Assembly: GCA_007644065.1 (NCBI GenBank)
Contig: VJWN01000001.1
Coordinates: 510,340 to 574,339, forward strand
Length of the DNA stretch: 64,000 nucleotides
Origin: Margaritispora aquatica
Lineage: Eukaryota > Ascomycota > Leotiomycetes > Helotiales > Discinellaceae
Reading direction: 5' to 3'
This document shows positions 36,614 to 48,294 of this stretch, one piece after another. The position numbers were made by a program, and so were the translations under genes. Under the pieces are notes generated by a model, which was not told where the DNA came from, ran no database searches, and saw only the letters and a list, made by a program, of their open reading frames with translations. Within the stretch, counting starts at the first letter, position 1. Each line of letters begins with the position of its first letter.

Positions 36614-39366
36614 ATGCGGGTTCTCTTTCTCGTTATAATCTTTATTCACTCAGTTACTCAGTGTGTCGATGCTGCAAAATGCGTCTCGGATAATGTTCTT
36701 CGAGGTATCAAACACCATTCTGATTTCGCCTTCTGCTCAGCTTTCCTCGTCGGACATGTGGTTGATACAAAGGCACCTGCGACGCCAGCATATCTGAAAG
36801 GATACTCTGTGCAACGGATATCTAGCGCTGTATGTCGAAATCCTCTTGAGATTGTTTTCAAGCGTTTTTCTAACTCTGATATTGATTTTTAGTGCTCATG
36901 TGCTACGTCGCCAACTGGAACTTCGACATTTACAACCTGGAAAACGTCACAACATAATTCTACACCTTGCACTAAAGCTGTCAAACCATCTTCTTCGTCT
37001 TATTCTTCCTCATCGGATAAAGTTCTAAGTAGTAGATCTTCGGTCAAACATTCGTCTACTACATCGACTCATCTAATGAGCATTTCCTCGAGTCGATTTT
37101 CATCATCAACAAAGCGGCCATCGACGACTGTATCGGGTTCTTCGTTCTCGACCTCGAAAGTCGCCTCGTCCTCCTCGAAAAAGTTTCCCAGCTCATTCGA
37201 AACAAAAAAATCTGCTTCAATAAAGTACATATCATTGACAACATCAAGCTCTTCGTCTTCCACCCCGAAAGCTGCTTCCTCCTCCTCCTCCTCCAAAAGT
37301 CTTTCAATTTCATCCGACCTCAAAAAGTCTACTTCCACAACAACCTCATCCAAATACTCAACCACCTCATCGTCATACTTCAGTTCCTCATCAAAGAGCC
37401 TGCAATTTACTTCTTCCAATACCAGGACCTCGACAAGCAGCACAATCAAAGCGAGTTCTAGCTCTAATAAGGGGTCTTCAACTTCCATAGTTGTATCTAC
37501 CAAAAGCCCCAGCATCACATCTTCTACCTCAAAGACAACTTCTTCGTCAGTGGGTTTGCCATTCACGACTTCGCCGACCACCAAATCTTCAACAGAAAAA
37601 TCGTCAACATCAAAATCAATCTCTCTTATTAGATCTTCACTCCCAACAAGTGAATCTACCAAGAGCTCCGTTCAATCATCATCAACATCTGCTACCAGTT
37701 CTTTAGTACTTCCAGATTTTGTCTATTCATACGATCCTACCCCAGCATCTCTCTACCAAGTACCAAATACTGCCTCATATACACCTGTTACTCAAACCGA
37801 TGTAGATATTGTCAATGAGCTAGACAGTCCCCTCATCTCGTACCTGGATGGCACCAACATCACTCCGTATTACAGTACGGCAATCGAAGGGCACATAATT
37901 CTTTACGATTTCTCTGGCCCAAATGGACTTCAATTCTGCGACTTGACCGACTCAAATTGTTACAGCTTTCGTGATGACGGAATGCACGTCTTCCCATTCG
38001 CTGGTGGTGAAGCAATTGCTGAATACGCAGCTCCTAGCCCTTCCAAAACGAAACGAAATGACATTCCGAAAAGGGCTCTTCGAACTTTTGATGTCGATCC
38101 TGAGTTTACTGCTGTAGCCGGCTTTGAGGATAGCTGCAAGACGGAACTTAGCGGTCTAAGCCCTCTGCCCCAGTTCTATTATGACACAACGCCATGTGTC
38201 AATTCTCAAGTCTCGGGTAACACGTATCAAGGAGTGTGCAAATACGTTACGGCTAAGGAATTAAGTTGCCGAGTTACTGCTAAGTCTCTAATAGACAAGA
38301 CCTTTGGTAGTGATAGCTACGCCAAAGATATAGTAACCTTGGGGAAATTCCTCGGCAAGAGTGAGTTTATGAAGAAAGCTACAACTGGTCTGACAGCATG
38401 GGTTGTAAGATTCGCATTTGGAGCGGAACTCATACTTGCTGCTAGTGTGATTACAGAGGCGATAGCTTTAGCAACCGCTTTGCGGCTACTTCTCGTAGAC
38501 GGATTTGGTGCAGCGAATACGGCGATGGTATTGTGTAAGGCTTTGAGGCCGGTATGCTGCCTTTCTGATATGTTGGCTTCGCATGATGTTACTGTCGGGC
38601 TATTTGGACAGAACTTCAAAATTGCATCAATCAGTGAAGCACCTTTGACACTTGTCGCTTCACCGTCTGCTTTCAAGGTCAAAACTCCAACGTGCGATAT
38701 GCCAACCAACCTATTGCGTAATGGTGGTTTCGAGGAAGATGGTGAGATGGTTCCATTCCCTAATGGTATTGGATGGTGGCTTCCGACTCCGCCAAGTGAT
38801 CCAATTCTTTTCTCCGCTTGGGATGGATGGCAGGTCACGAGTCTTACCAGCCCACAAGCTGCGCTCAAGACTACTGGGTGCTTAGATGGAGCACGTTGTC
38901 TGTGAGTATTTCTGACAATCTCTTCTGTAACCGGGCCCAATCAAACTAAATCTTTCTCAGACAGATGTACGCGGTTGCAGCAGGGAGAAATACTGCTGTC
39001 ACGCAAATCTTTCAAATGATGGATAGACGTTTCATCCCTAATGCTGCCTACACGTTTACCTTTTCATATCGGATTGACTTCCTAACTGTCGCATCGGGGG
39101 TTCTCGACGGAATAGGAAACTACTGCTACCTCTTCTCTCTATTTCATGACTCTGATATCCGACAGCCTGGTTTCATCAAGTTTACCTCGGAGGTATTGCC
39201 TGGGAAAGGGCTGTGGCAGACTGTGACGAGGACTTTTAATTATCAAGGAAATGATTTGAGAGCCAGTAGTGATGAGTTTACCTTGAATGCTGCTTGTATC
39301 GGTGGATCGTCGAGTTTGCAGTTCGCGGTTACGATCGATAAGTTGATTGTTTTGCCGGTATTCTAG
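36614..39366 (+). CDS. Large secreted Ser/Thr-rich glycoprotein-like protein
   Basis: Exons 36614-36829, 36893-38901 and 38961-39366, 876 aa. The N-terminus (MRVLFLVIIFIHSVTQC) is a signal peptide. Residues about 90-285 are almost purely Ser/Thr/Lys and probably an O-mannosylated stalk. Two dibasic Kex2-type sites (TKRNDIPKRALR) occur near residues 458-468, separating the stalk half from a C-terminal half with many cysteines and a hydrophobic stretch (AELILAASVITEAIALATAL). From about residue 675 the sequence NLLRNGGFEEDG opens a beta-sandwich of the galactose-binding/CBM-like kind, ending in SSLQFAVTIDKLIV. It is probably cell-wall associated or secreted. No catalytic residues are recognised. 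Confidence 0.82.
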
Positions 39367-39512
39367 AGAGGTTTTAGAAAGAAGAATAAAGGGAAAGACA
39401 AGTTGCATCGAAGTGATTCAAGCAAGTAGAATTCTTCTTTTGTTTGTACAAGGATTTGAATGGATTACATCAATTCATGTCCTCGGTCCCAATGCTATCA
39501 CTCCGATTAATC

Positions 39513-41023
39513 TTACAATTTCACCCCCGCTTCTCCCTCCAAGAAAGCCATAGCACCAACAACAAGAGCCTCAATCCCCGTACTCAACGTGGGCTGTACT
39601 ATCACCCCCCTGAATAAACCTTATTCAGTGGAGGCACACTTCTTTTGGCTACAGCCACTTCCAAGGGGTTTAAGCCAATTAAAAGTTATAGAACCTACTA
39701 GAATCACCTTCACCGCCGACACTCGCTCATAGTAAAGCTTCTCTACTGGCTATAACTCTTCGGTTGTGGCTGTAGCCATAAAAGGAGTGCCTCCACCGAA
39801 TAAGGTTTATTCAAGGGGGGGGGGGGGGATAGTAGAAGTAGCCAAAACAGAAAAGTCCTCCGAGATGGTGGTTACCGATATATCCCTATCATATCTCTGC
39901 CCAAATACGTTTTCGAATTTTTTATTTAACACCTTCAATATTGATTTATTATTGTTAGTATTCGGCAGAAATCTCGTAGTTTTGAAAATAGGAGGGAGAG
40001 AACAATTGCTTGCTGCGCATTCGGCAATGACGGTGCGTTTTATTGTAGAGAGTAGTTTTGAACGGGTCGAGGGGAGGATGGAGCGGATATCGAGACCGAG
40101 TTCTGCGGAGTCGGCGATTATGTTCTCGGTTTGGCCAGAGAGGAGACTGCCGACTGTGAGGACGGCGGTGTCTGTTGGGTTTGTCTCGCGGGAGATAAGG
40201 GATTGGAGACGGAGAACGATGTGGGAGGAGAGGATGGCGGGGTCGATTGTACGGTGAGGCTGTAATATAAGATTAGTGATATACTTGGAAAGTAGGGTCT
40301 GATTGTAAAAGAAGGTAGGAGGGTAGAAAATCAAAGGACAAGGAGATAACATACCTGAGATCCATGACCACCCTTCCCAAAAACTGTAATCTTCAAACTA
40401 TCCGATCCCGCCATGATAGTTCCCTCTCTGCAGCCCATATGTCCAGCCTTAAAAGCTATTACATGTTGTCCTAATACATAATCAGGAATCGGTATCGCGT
40501 GTCTCTTCTCATCGTACAAGCTATTATTAACTATTGCCTGTGCCCCACTACCCCTCTCTTTAGCCGGCTGGAAAAGAACAATGAGTGTCCCACTCTAGTT
40601 TTCTTTGCGTAAGAGAAGAATTTCAGCGGCGGCGAGGAGACAAGTCATGTATGTGTATATCGTGACCATATGTATGCATAACTGGTTTGAGGATTCCTCC
40701 CTGATCATTCATGGTCACTTGACTTGAGTATGGTAGTCCGGTATCTTCTTGGATTGGGAGCGCGTCCATGTCTGCTCTTAACATGATTGTTTTCCCTAGC
40801 CCGTTTTTGAGAACTCTAACCAGACCGTGGCCACCGATTGAAGTGGTGATTTTGAACCCGGGGAAAAGTTTGAGATGAGATGCAATGGTTTGAGCGGTCT
40901 TGACCTCGACATTTGACAATTCTGGATTTTCATGAAAGTATTTGTATAGCGATTTATACTTGGACGTGTCTATAGGAGTGCTTTGTTGCTCAGCGAGCTG
41001 GTGGGTCGTGAAGGTGAAGCCAT
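39513..41023 (-). pseudogene. Broken M20-family amidohydrolase (aminoacylase/hippurate-hydrolase-like)
   Basis: The reading order on the minus strand matches an M20D metallopeptidase. It shows IMLRADMDALPIQEDTGLPY, the metal motif region VMHTYGHDIH, an ILLLRKEN segment, the dimerisation-domain motif FGKGGHGSQPHRTIDPAI across an intact intron (40354-40260), SEDFSVLAT, and a C-terminal tail QPTLSTGIEALVVGAMAF ending at TAA 39513-39515. It cannot be translated whole. A frame change near 41,000 separates the only plausible ATG (41023) from the body. A second lies near 40,646-40,652. A TAG sits at 40597-40595 where the family has Trp, and the usual cysteine of HxCGHD is Tyr (codon 40670-40668). 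A MITE plus loss of about 45 codons interrupts the C-terminal third. The visible substitutions in the metal-motif region and at the stop are G-to-A type, as RIP would leave. A close functional relative must have been the source. Confidence 0.85.
39599..39832. mobile_element. 234-bp MITE with long inverted repeats and TA target duplication
   Basis: The left end CTATCACCCCCCTGAATAA continues AACCTTATTCAGTGGAGGCA. The right end read on the other strand gives CTATC, a C tract, TTGAATAAACCTTATTC and then GGTGGAGGCA. The match continues into GGCTACAGCCAC on both sides, so the inverted repeats are about 60 bp. Both ends are flanked by TA (39597-39598 and 39833-39834), as for Tc1/mariner-type insertions. 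No coding capacity is present. A 14-base G run (39815-39828) lies within the right repeat. The element sits inside the M20 pseudogene. Confidence 0.85.
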
Positions 41024-41558
41024 AGCAGATGGAATGAGTAAGTGAGAGAGATCAGCGATTGTGGGAAATACGGATTACGAGGTACGATACGATATAAATG
41101 TTTGAGGACTGTTGGAATTGCAGATTGAAAATGATAGTAAGTCAGAGAGGAAAAGAGAGCAAGCGTAAATTATACAGTGTGGATAGTGTAATGGCAAACA
41201 GAGCAAGTTTATGCATGATTGATGCTTGTAGCTGAGAGATAATGATAAGGACCTGAAGTCAAATGTGTTCGTGAAATCGTGAATTGACTTGAATTGAATT
41301 GTGGATTTTAGTGATATGGGACATCGCGTTAAAAAGTGCTTTATGTAGCCTCACTGACAAATACCTGTACTGCGGAAATTCGTACCCATCACTACATCAT
41401 GTTTCTTTTCTCGTGTCTTCAATGATATAAGCACGGTTTATGCATCTATCTATCGCACGAATCTAGATTTAGGTCTTAAGTCTTGAGTCTTGGGTCCCGA
41501 CATCTTGGGGCTAAATAATACCACGCTGGCACAAGGTGTTATACCCATCCCCTAGCAC

Positions 41559-42958
41559 TCACTTCGGCGGCTCAACGCACCCATCAACTTTCTCCCACGG
41601 TACCGGCTCCTCTGCGACTGGTGGCTCGGTGCTCATGGTTGTGGTGACTTTCACGAGGACGGGGATGACTTGGCCGGTTCCTAGGGAGAAGGGTCGGTGG
41701 TTGAGGACTGTGATCGTTGGTCAGTAATTTTTTGCAGGGAGTGTGTAGAGTTATGGTTTTGATGTGAAAGGGCAAGGAAAGAAGGAGGCAAAGGAATAAA
41801 CAAACATACCCCTCAATGCAGAAGCAATTTGCCCCGAATGACTGGAGATACTAATCCACGTCTTTCCCTCGCCCTCCTCACCACCCAACACTTCTCCCAA
41901 CACACCCTTCGTTCTCTGATCCAACGCCGCATCAGTCTCCCTCCACTCCGCCCTCCACAGCTTGTCCTCCTCTTGAAACCCTTCCTCAAACGTCCAACTC
42001 GGGTATAATTCTTTAATCACACTCTTGCTACTTCTCTGATCGCATGTATGCGCACCATTTGCCTCTCTTAGCATCTCTTTGATGATAGGTGCGAAGGGAC
42101 GGTCGGCTGGGAAGGGAAGACCAGAGAAGGTGAGAGAGCAGGTTGCGAGACACCGCCGGAGAGGAGAGGTGTAGTAGATTTGGGGGAGCGGGGTGTTTTG
42201 GGTTGCTATTTGGGAAGACCAGAATGCGTGCGCAGCGAGGGCCTGGGATTCACCGATGGGAGTCAGGAGTGCGTCGAGCCAGGTTGAGCTGGTGTTGCCG
42301 GGTTGGAGAGACCAGTAGCAGTCCCAGTTGTGGGTGCCGTAGACTGTTGTTTGTCGTTAGATGTATAATTCAAAAGGAGATTGAGTTGAGTTTGGTGATT
42401 CTTCGTATGAGACGTGCGTAGTGCGTGGTGTGAATTTGGGAGGAGCAGAGCTCGTGCGAGCATAATGAAATAGACAGAATGTTGGAAACTCACAAGCTTC
42501 TGCGACATTGTGATAGCCTTCACCATGGCGACCCATGTAAAGGACTTTGTAGGAAACTCCAGCTTCAGCATCGTGATTTAGCATGTCTACTTGATAAGCG
42601 AAACGCTCCCATTGCGTTTTGGTGTGGGTGGGATCGTAGATGGCATCTGTCGAGTAGGTGATGGGTTTGAGACCGAAATTGGTGATTGTCTTGGACATTT
42701 TATGTCAGTATAAGGACGTGACGAAATGAAAAGAAGAGGCTCGAAAGAGACACTGACATAATCAAACCCCTTCGGCTCAGTGTCTGGATCATCTTGGAGG
42801 AAATACCCCGTGACAGTGCTTAATGTCACATGCTGGTACTTCTTTACAGGAGGCGGTGTTTCACCCATGATCATAAAGATGGCAGTGATGAGAGTAGCGA
42901 CGAATAGAAATGGACTGTATGTTCTGATGAGCTTCTTCGCTTGCTTGGGGAAGAACAT
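41559..42958 (-). CDS. Membrane-anchored histidine phosphatase (phosphoglycerate mutase-like)
   Basis: Exons 42958-42758, 42689-42494, 42343-41810 and 41707-41559, 359 aa. A basic N-terminus followed by YSPFLFVATLITAIFMIMG suggests a signal anchor, so the catalytic domain is probably lumenal or extracellular. The phosphatase core shows YMGRHGEGYHNVAEA, with the phospho-accepting histidine near residue 122, and ISSHSGQIASALR, which holds the second histidine. HNWDCYWSLQPGNTSSTWLD and YYTSPLRRCLAT fit the branched histidine-phosphatase fold seen in fungal phosphoglycerate-mutase-family proteins. The last exon was found by requiring continuity (GQIASALR to VLNHRPFSLGTGQ) and ends in VDGCVEPPK. 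The substrate is unknown. The gene lies 0.5 kb upstream of the M20 pseudogene on the same strand. Confidence 0.9.
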
Positions 42959-44042
42959 GGTGGGATTAGAAAGAGGGTGGGTGTTTCACCCACATGAAGA
43001 GGTTGAGTGAGCAGATCTGAGATGTGTTCTTTCTAGACTTATGTGATGGACGCAAGGGCGCTTCTTGAGCCATTTAGACTCGCGTTGGTGTTGTCATTAC
43101 GGATGAGTACTAGTGTGATGGCGACGATGAGGTTTTGATGGCAGTCACGTTTTCCGATGGTTGATGTTGGAAGATCGCGAGCTTAGTCAGCATCTTCTCG
43201 ATCGATTCAGGGGAAAGCTCAGAAATTGAACCGAGGCTTCCCGAAGCTAGGCTCAAAGCGAAGCTTGCTTTCAAGCCACACGTCGTGAGAGAAGACGCCA
43301 CAGTGATGTAATGGATATCCCCACTATTACCCCACATTTTGCGAAAGCTCCTTGGATGGATGAAAGCGGGAAAGAGCTGAGCTCCTTCCTGCTCCTGCCA
43401 TGGCATGAGTCGCGAAAATAGCCAGGATGAGGAAAGGACCGCATCAAGGCAAAGAAATGGCACGATTGTCGAACATAAACTACCTTATCAATACATACAG
43501 CATAATCAATTGACTGAGAGAGAGCCAAATTTATCTCTCAATGATGTATTGTAGTCAAAATCAAAAACGAAAGTTCCAAGTTCTACGCAACCCGAGTATT
43601 TTGCCCCTCAAGTTTCCAGGTCCAAAACTCGCCCTGATTCAAGTCCTTGTCCCCCTCGTCTCGCTTGTCACTTCCCTGCAACTTTCCTGCATTCCCAGTC
43701 TTTTGTACTGCATCATTCCTGCCATCTACGTCATATCTCAGTGGGCTCCTTCCAGCTCTCAAGCTCTCAAGCTCTCGCCTGCTCCACAAGCCGCATTTGG
43801 CTGGAACGTGTTGGCCCAGGAGTTGGCAAGAGCTACCAAAGTGTGAGAGTGTGCAGGTCAGAGGTGCACCTTCCCGTAGTTCCAATTCTGCTACTTAAGT
43901 TGATTGCCCGCTCTTTGTAACTTTCTCTTCTCTCCCTCATACAAATCAATCAACTTCATCAAACAATCTGGCGACCATCCAAATACTTGACCAACCTCCA
44001 ATTCCAATCTTTCAACAACCAACTTCAAACAACATCGCCATC
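42959..44042. other. Intergenic 1.1 kb, divergent promoter region
   Basis: Short ORFs occur on both strands (for example 117 codons on the minus strand at 43110-43463), but none resembles a known protein. The last 150 bp before 44043 is C/T- and A-rich, like a fungal 5' leader. Confidence 0.4.
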
Positions 44043-44714
44043 ATGTCTCTTCACTGTATGTCGATTTAGATTTCCTAGTACTGCGCGGAGAGAGGGGAAG
44101 GAATTGGTGACGACATTGAGCTTGAAGCTGTTTGTTTACATCTCGAGCTACAAACAACCATCATGCTCAATGAAATCATCAATTCCCATCTCACATTAAA
44201 TCAAATTACAAACTAACATCTACAGACCTCCCACCAGTTAAGCCATCAGCCATCGCTCTCGGCACAATCTTCAACCACGCTGCATCCCTCGCTGTTCTTG
44301 GCCCAGTCTTTGGAGATACCTACCACCGCGCACAATCCGCCAACAGCAAGGAGGAGTTCGTTAAGTCAAAGGAAGCTGCTTCTGCCGCCGCTGCCTGGGG
44401 AACATCTCTTGTTGGATCTGCCGTTCAGTCATATGGTGTTGGTGCTCTCATCAATGCTACCGGTACTCTGAGCTACAAGGGTGCTGCATACTTGGGTGGT
44501 CTGATCTTCATGGCTTCTTCTGCACCATCGGTATGTTACAACACTTCAATAATTGCGTGCATCTTACTAACTAAATCAGTTCATTGCTCAAATCTTCACT
44601 GAGAAGCGACCAATGGATACCATCGCCGTTGGTGCTCTCGCCCGTGTCTTCGAAACCGTCGGTCTTTCTCTGTTCCTTACATGGTGGGGAACCCACACCA
44701 ACCCATTCGAGTAA
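44043..44714 (+). CDS. DUF1761-family small membrane protein
   Basis: Exons 44043-44055, 44226-44530 and 44580-44714, 150 aa. The first exon codes only MSLH plus one base, and the joined sequence YLPPVKPSAIALGTIFNH is the typical start of fungal DUF1761 proteins. Three to four hydrophobic segments follow (LAVLGPVFG, AAAAWGTSLVGSAVQSYGVG, AAYLGGLIFMASSAPSF, LARVFETVGLSLFLTWW). Function is unknown; predicted integral membrane protein. The small size, long pyrimidine-rich leader and compact introns suggest strong expression, which is inference. Confidence 0.88.
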
Positions 44715-46412
44715 ATGACTCGCTCGATGGATGGAAGTAAGATAGGCGTGATGGGAGGATGAAGCGAAGGAAGGAAAACTTTCTGTGTACAACCCAACTC
44801 TAATCAGGCGGTGGCGTAGCGGTGTGCTCGTTGCTAGCTTTGGTCCATTACTATGAATGAAGAATGATTTTAAACGTATTTCTTGTCTATGCAGTGACAT
44901 GTAATGAAGTTAACATAACTTTATTGAGACATTAACTACCCTTTTCCCTTTCCACTACTACATAGCCTATGCTTGGTACTATATTGCTATAATTGTGCTC
45001 AGAATATATGCATAGCGAGCCTGTTGTCCACTATTACAACGTGGAGTACTAAAAAGTCGAATTTTATGTAGACAGGATTTTGAAAGTTCAGGCCATTCGC
45101 TGCGAACTTTAGACACTCAAGGTGCTTATATATATAAACTTGTGCCTTGTCTGGAAATCTTTGTCTCACTTGCAGGTAGTCATCTTCGGGGTACTGATGT
45201 ACCTGGGTAGTGTATGCATTTTTTTTTTTTTTCGTGTTGTTGGTTTTCGAAGGTAAGTCTGTGTAGGTTCTGCGTCTGCGTAGGTTTGTGCTTTTGTAGA
45301 ACTATTGGGTGCGACTGAATCTGGGATGGGGAATTCGAAAATAAGTAAATTTGAAAAGCAACAGCGATGGTGATAATGGTAGTAGTGAATGAGTAGTGAT
45401 AGTGATAATAGTGGTGGTAATGATAACAGCGGCAGCTCTAGATTTGGCCGCGGCGGGAATGCTCCACATCCTTTTTTTTCCAGGGCCTAAGAGGAGGATG
45501 TGGATGGAATTTTCGAAAACGACTTCGGTGTGGATATGTGGTGTGTGTGTCAAGTATGCAGTGAGCCAGTTGGTGGTAGGGAAAAATCGGAGAGACTTCA
45601 GACTGATGCGTTTGGCGCAGAGGTAAAGCTCTTGTGGTACTTTTAATTGGGATGCATGTTAGCGTTGGGTGGAGAACGACGGGTGGGGTTTTATAATTTG
45701 TTGTTTGTTTGTTTGTTTGTTATGTCGCAAGGTAGATGGTGTGTGGTGCGGGATGGCATGGGTTGAAGGAGTGGTAGAGAGAAGGTAGTGAGCGGCAAGA
45801 GATTCTACTTCATCCCTGGGGTGTGAACTTGGCCTGTAAAGTTGGGAAGTGAATTCATTGATGCGGAGACGAGATCCAAGTGTAGGTTTCAAAGGGAGAG
45901 AAAGAAAGTTAAAAAAAATCTTCTGGTTTCACGGTTCGGTGCTTGAGCTACATGCGTACGAGCGGGTGAACTATAGACAGAGTACATTGTGAAGAGTTGG
46001 GAAGCACATGGATGGTGAGTTAGGTTTAATTCATTGCGTTTGGGTACGTGAGGTGAGGTTTGCGAAATATAGTCTGAATCTTGATTTCGGTTCGGTTCGA
46101 AGATACTGAGGATAGAAGACTTCGGGTCGAGATGACAGCAGCTTTAAATTCTTGTTGTCACTAACTGTGGTTTGAATTTCTCATTTTAGCTTAGGTGAAT
46201 TTGTTGTATTTAGGTCCGGAACTTGGAGTGTGTTTGGGAAATTTGGTGTGCAATAGAATCAGAGTTATCTGATTCAAAGGTCAACAAAACAAGCAAATGT
46301 CCATCTATATTCCACAGCGCATACTCTTGGAAAGTATTTGATTTCTAGATTGTTTTAATCTTTGGTGCTTGATTTTTCTCCTTGAGCTGTATTGGAGTGA
46401 AGTGAAGTATTG
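44715..46412. other. Intergenic 1.7 kb with simple repeats
   Basis: 3' flank of the DUF1761 gene and sequence rich in G/T. It contains a T14 run (about 45,219-45,232), degenerate GATAAT/AGTGGT repeats (about 45,370-45,430) and a GTTT microsatellite (about 45,700-45,720). No gene recognised. Confidence 0.45.
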
Positions 46413-46913
46413 CTAAGTGTGGGAATCGCAATATGTGTCATTGAAGCACCAGCAGCGGCCATTGGGCATGCGAGAATCCTTCACTGCTAAGCGTAAAACT
46501 TTGAGGGTGAAAGTGGTGGTTCCATCATAATTGATGCGCCCGGATTTGAACTCGGTGTATTCGAGCGGATCAAGCAAAAAACGCATTTCCCAGGTATCTG
46601 AGCCTCTGTTTTCCGGCAGCATCGAAAGGTAACTTAATGAAGCCCACGAGCCTTCAGGCGGCGAGGACCCAATGATTCCTAAGATAGGACCTCCGGGAAC
46701 ACTGGTAGAAGGGTCGTAAAGGACACTAGTGCCGGAGACAAAGATATCTATGATCGCTCTGGTACAATGATGGGTGGTCGGGACTGACACGGAGGCTAAT
46801 GTGAATGTAGAAGTTGATTCAATACTGCTTGACGTTGAGGCTTTTGTGGTGGTTAAAAGGGAAGACGGGGAAGGTTGTTGTGGAGTTGGACAATGTGACA
46901 GATGACATTGCAA
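46413..46913 (-). CDS. Hypothetical Thr/Ser-rich protein, incomplete model
   Basis: A 166-codon ORF whose last 110 residues look coding (GGPILGIIGSSPPEGSWASL, SDTWEMRFLLDPLEY, GRCWCFNDTYC at the end). The first 50 residues are Thr/Ser/Pro low complexity. A second open frame just upstream (about 46,819-47,020) encodes a hydrophobic LIFGAGCNLILNLYYCVKI followed by a similar Ser/Thr-rich stretch. The true gene may therefore be a membrane protein with an intron or a frameshift between the two. No family recognised. Confidence 0.4.
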   Translation of the reverse strand: MQCHLSHCPTPQQPSPSSLLTTTKASTSSSIESTSTFTLASVSVPTTHHCTRAIIDIFVSGTSVLYDPSTSVPGGPILGIIGSSPPEGSWASLSYLSMLPENRGSDTWEMRFLLDPLEYTEFKSGRINYDGTTTFTLKVLRLAVKDSRMPNGRCWCFNDTYCDSHT

Positions 46914-48294
46914 GAGATGACTGCGGGCTAGTTACAAGAGTGGACATAGCAACAAGATTGATTTTGACACAGTAGTACAAATTTAGAATCAAATTGCAAC
47001 CAGCACCGAATATCAAGATGACTGGATTCTAATGAAGTCAGATGTGACACAGCAGGAAAGGAGATGAAAAACTTAGCCAAGCACCAAATTGGGCTTCTGC
47101 TAGATCATAAAGCACAAGTGGCATTTTTCGATTGCTGGACCCGTTTACTACGTTTTACATCTGCACCAGGTGCCGCTGTGCCTGGTGGGGTTACCAAGTA
47201 TGCTTAGGTTCAGAACTCAGACTTTTGAAAAGGCAAGTAGTTCGCACACCAGATGAAGTTTTGCTCGACAAGTATCTTGTATACTACCTTAGTGTACCCA
47301 CATACTGATAACTAAGATTCATAACAGTCTCGACTGTGCCCAAACGTTGCATCTCATTAGTAGTTTTCATTTGGTGAAATTGAATTCAGTACCTTTGGGA
47401 CCCAAGCTGCCTCAATGTTGTGATGAGGAAATGCCCCTTTTGTATATTTGCAAGAGCACATTTGGACTCAATACCAATATTTAGCAGGGGAACGGCCGTA
47501 CGCAAGTACTCTGTCGATGGTTTCATTTCTATCCATATCCGCATGTAGCAAAGAGCCTGTGATAAAAGTACCCCAGGGTGGCTAGGTGCGGTCGTATGAT
47601 CCATCAGACTAGACTACTCGTTTAACTATTTAGCTAATCTCTCCTTTGACAAGAGACTCAAATTCAGAAGCCAGTGCGTTCTTACCTCGCCGTTCTCCTG
47701 CTTGTGTTGTTTGCTATTGTTGAAACGAATGGGAGCCAAGCGACCCGTGCTAAGCGACCCCTGAATCAAGCGACCCTTGGAAATCCTCATGGTCCCCTTC
47801 CTCCGCCATGATTCTCCATGGAGGACACACTCAATATTCCTAGCAAATGAAGACAGACCTCGGAAACTCAAGCCTCAGCTTTTATCTGGTGACGGCGTTG
47901 TTGTGAATAGCAATACAGCAGAGAAACATGACAATCGAGATCTGTCTGTTGGCGTAGATCAGATGCTGCAGGTCAAACGTTGACCCGCGACGGGCACGGC
48001 GGGAAGAACAATGACAATTTGACTAGGCACACGTGATGGGATTAGAGGCGTAGAGCTACCCCGCATAACTGTTGTTGTCAAGAGTTTAGGTTGTCACAAT
48101 ATTTGCTGTACGTGCTCTTCTCCAACTATGTCACAAACTCAAAAGTCAGGTACGGGTTGGAAGTTGAGTAAGAGTAGGAGTACCTTACCTCATATTAGAG
48201 TTTTAGGATATGCGTTGAGTGAAAATCCATGCAACGACAAGACACTGTGCTGAGATTCGTCTGTATGTAGAATACTGCATCATCACTGACTGAG
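46914..48294. other. Intergenic 1.4 kb
   Basis: Apart from the possible upstream exon of the preceding hypothetical gene, only short ORFs are present. No recognisable feature. Confidence 0.35.

Noticed and set aside
37069..37662. 197-codon minus-strand ORF, very acidic
   Set aside because: Mirror image of the Ser/Thr-rich repeat of the secreted protein; the composition follows from the repeat codons.
38317..38940. 207-codon minus-strand ORF
   Set aside because: Antisense to the secreted protein gene, with no recognisable protein pattern.
39815..39828. Run of 14 G
   Set aside because: Considered as an assembly artefact or G-quadruplex; it lies in the right inverted repeat where the left end has six C, so repeat-tract expansion in the MITE explains it.
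43110..43463. 117-codon minus-strand ORF
   Set aside because: Contains a start and mixed composition but no recognisable motif, splice partner or promoter signal; kept as intergenic.
45695..45722. GTTT microsatellite as a telomere-like or regulatory repeat
   Set aside because: Not a TTAGGG array and not at a chromosome end signal; ordinary simple repeat.
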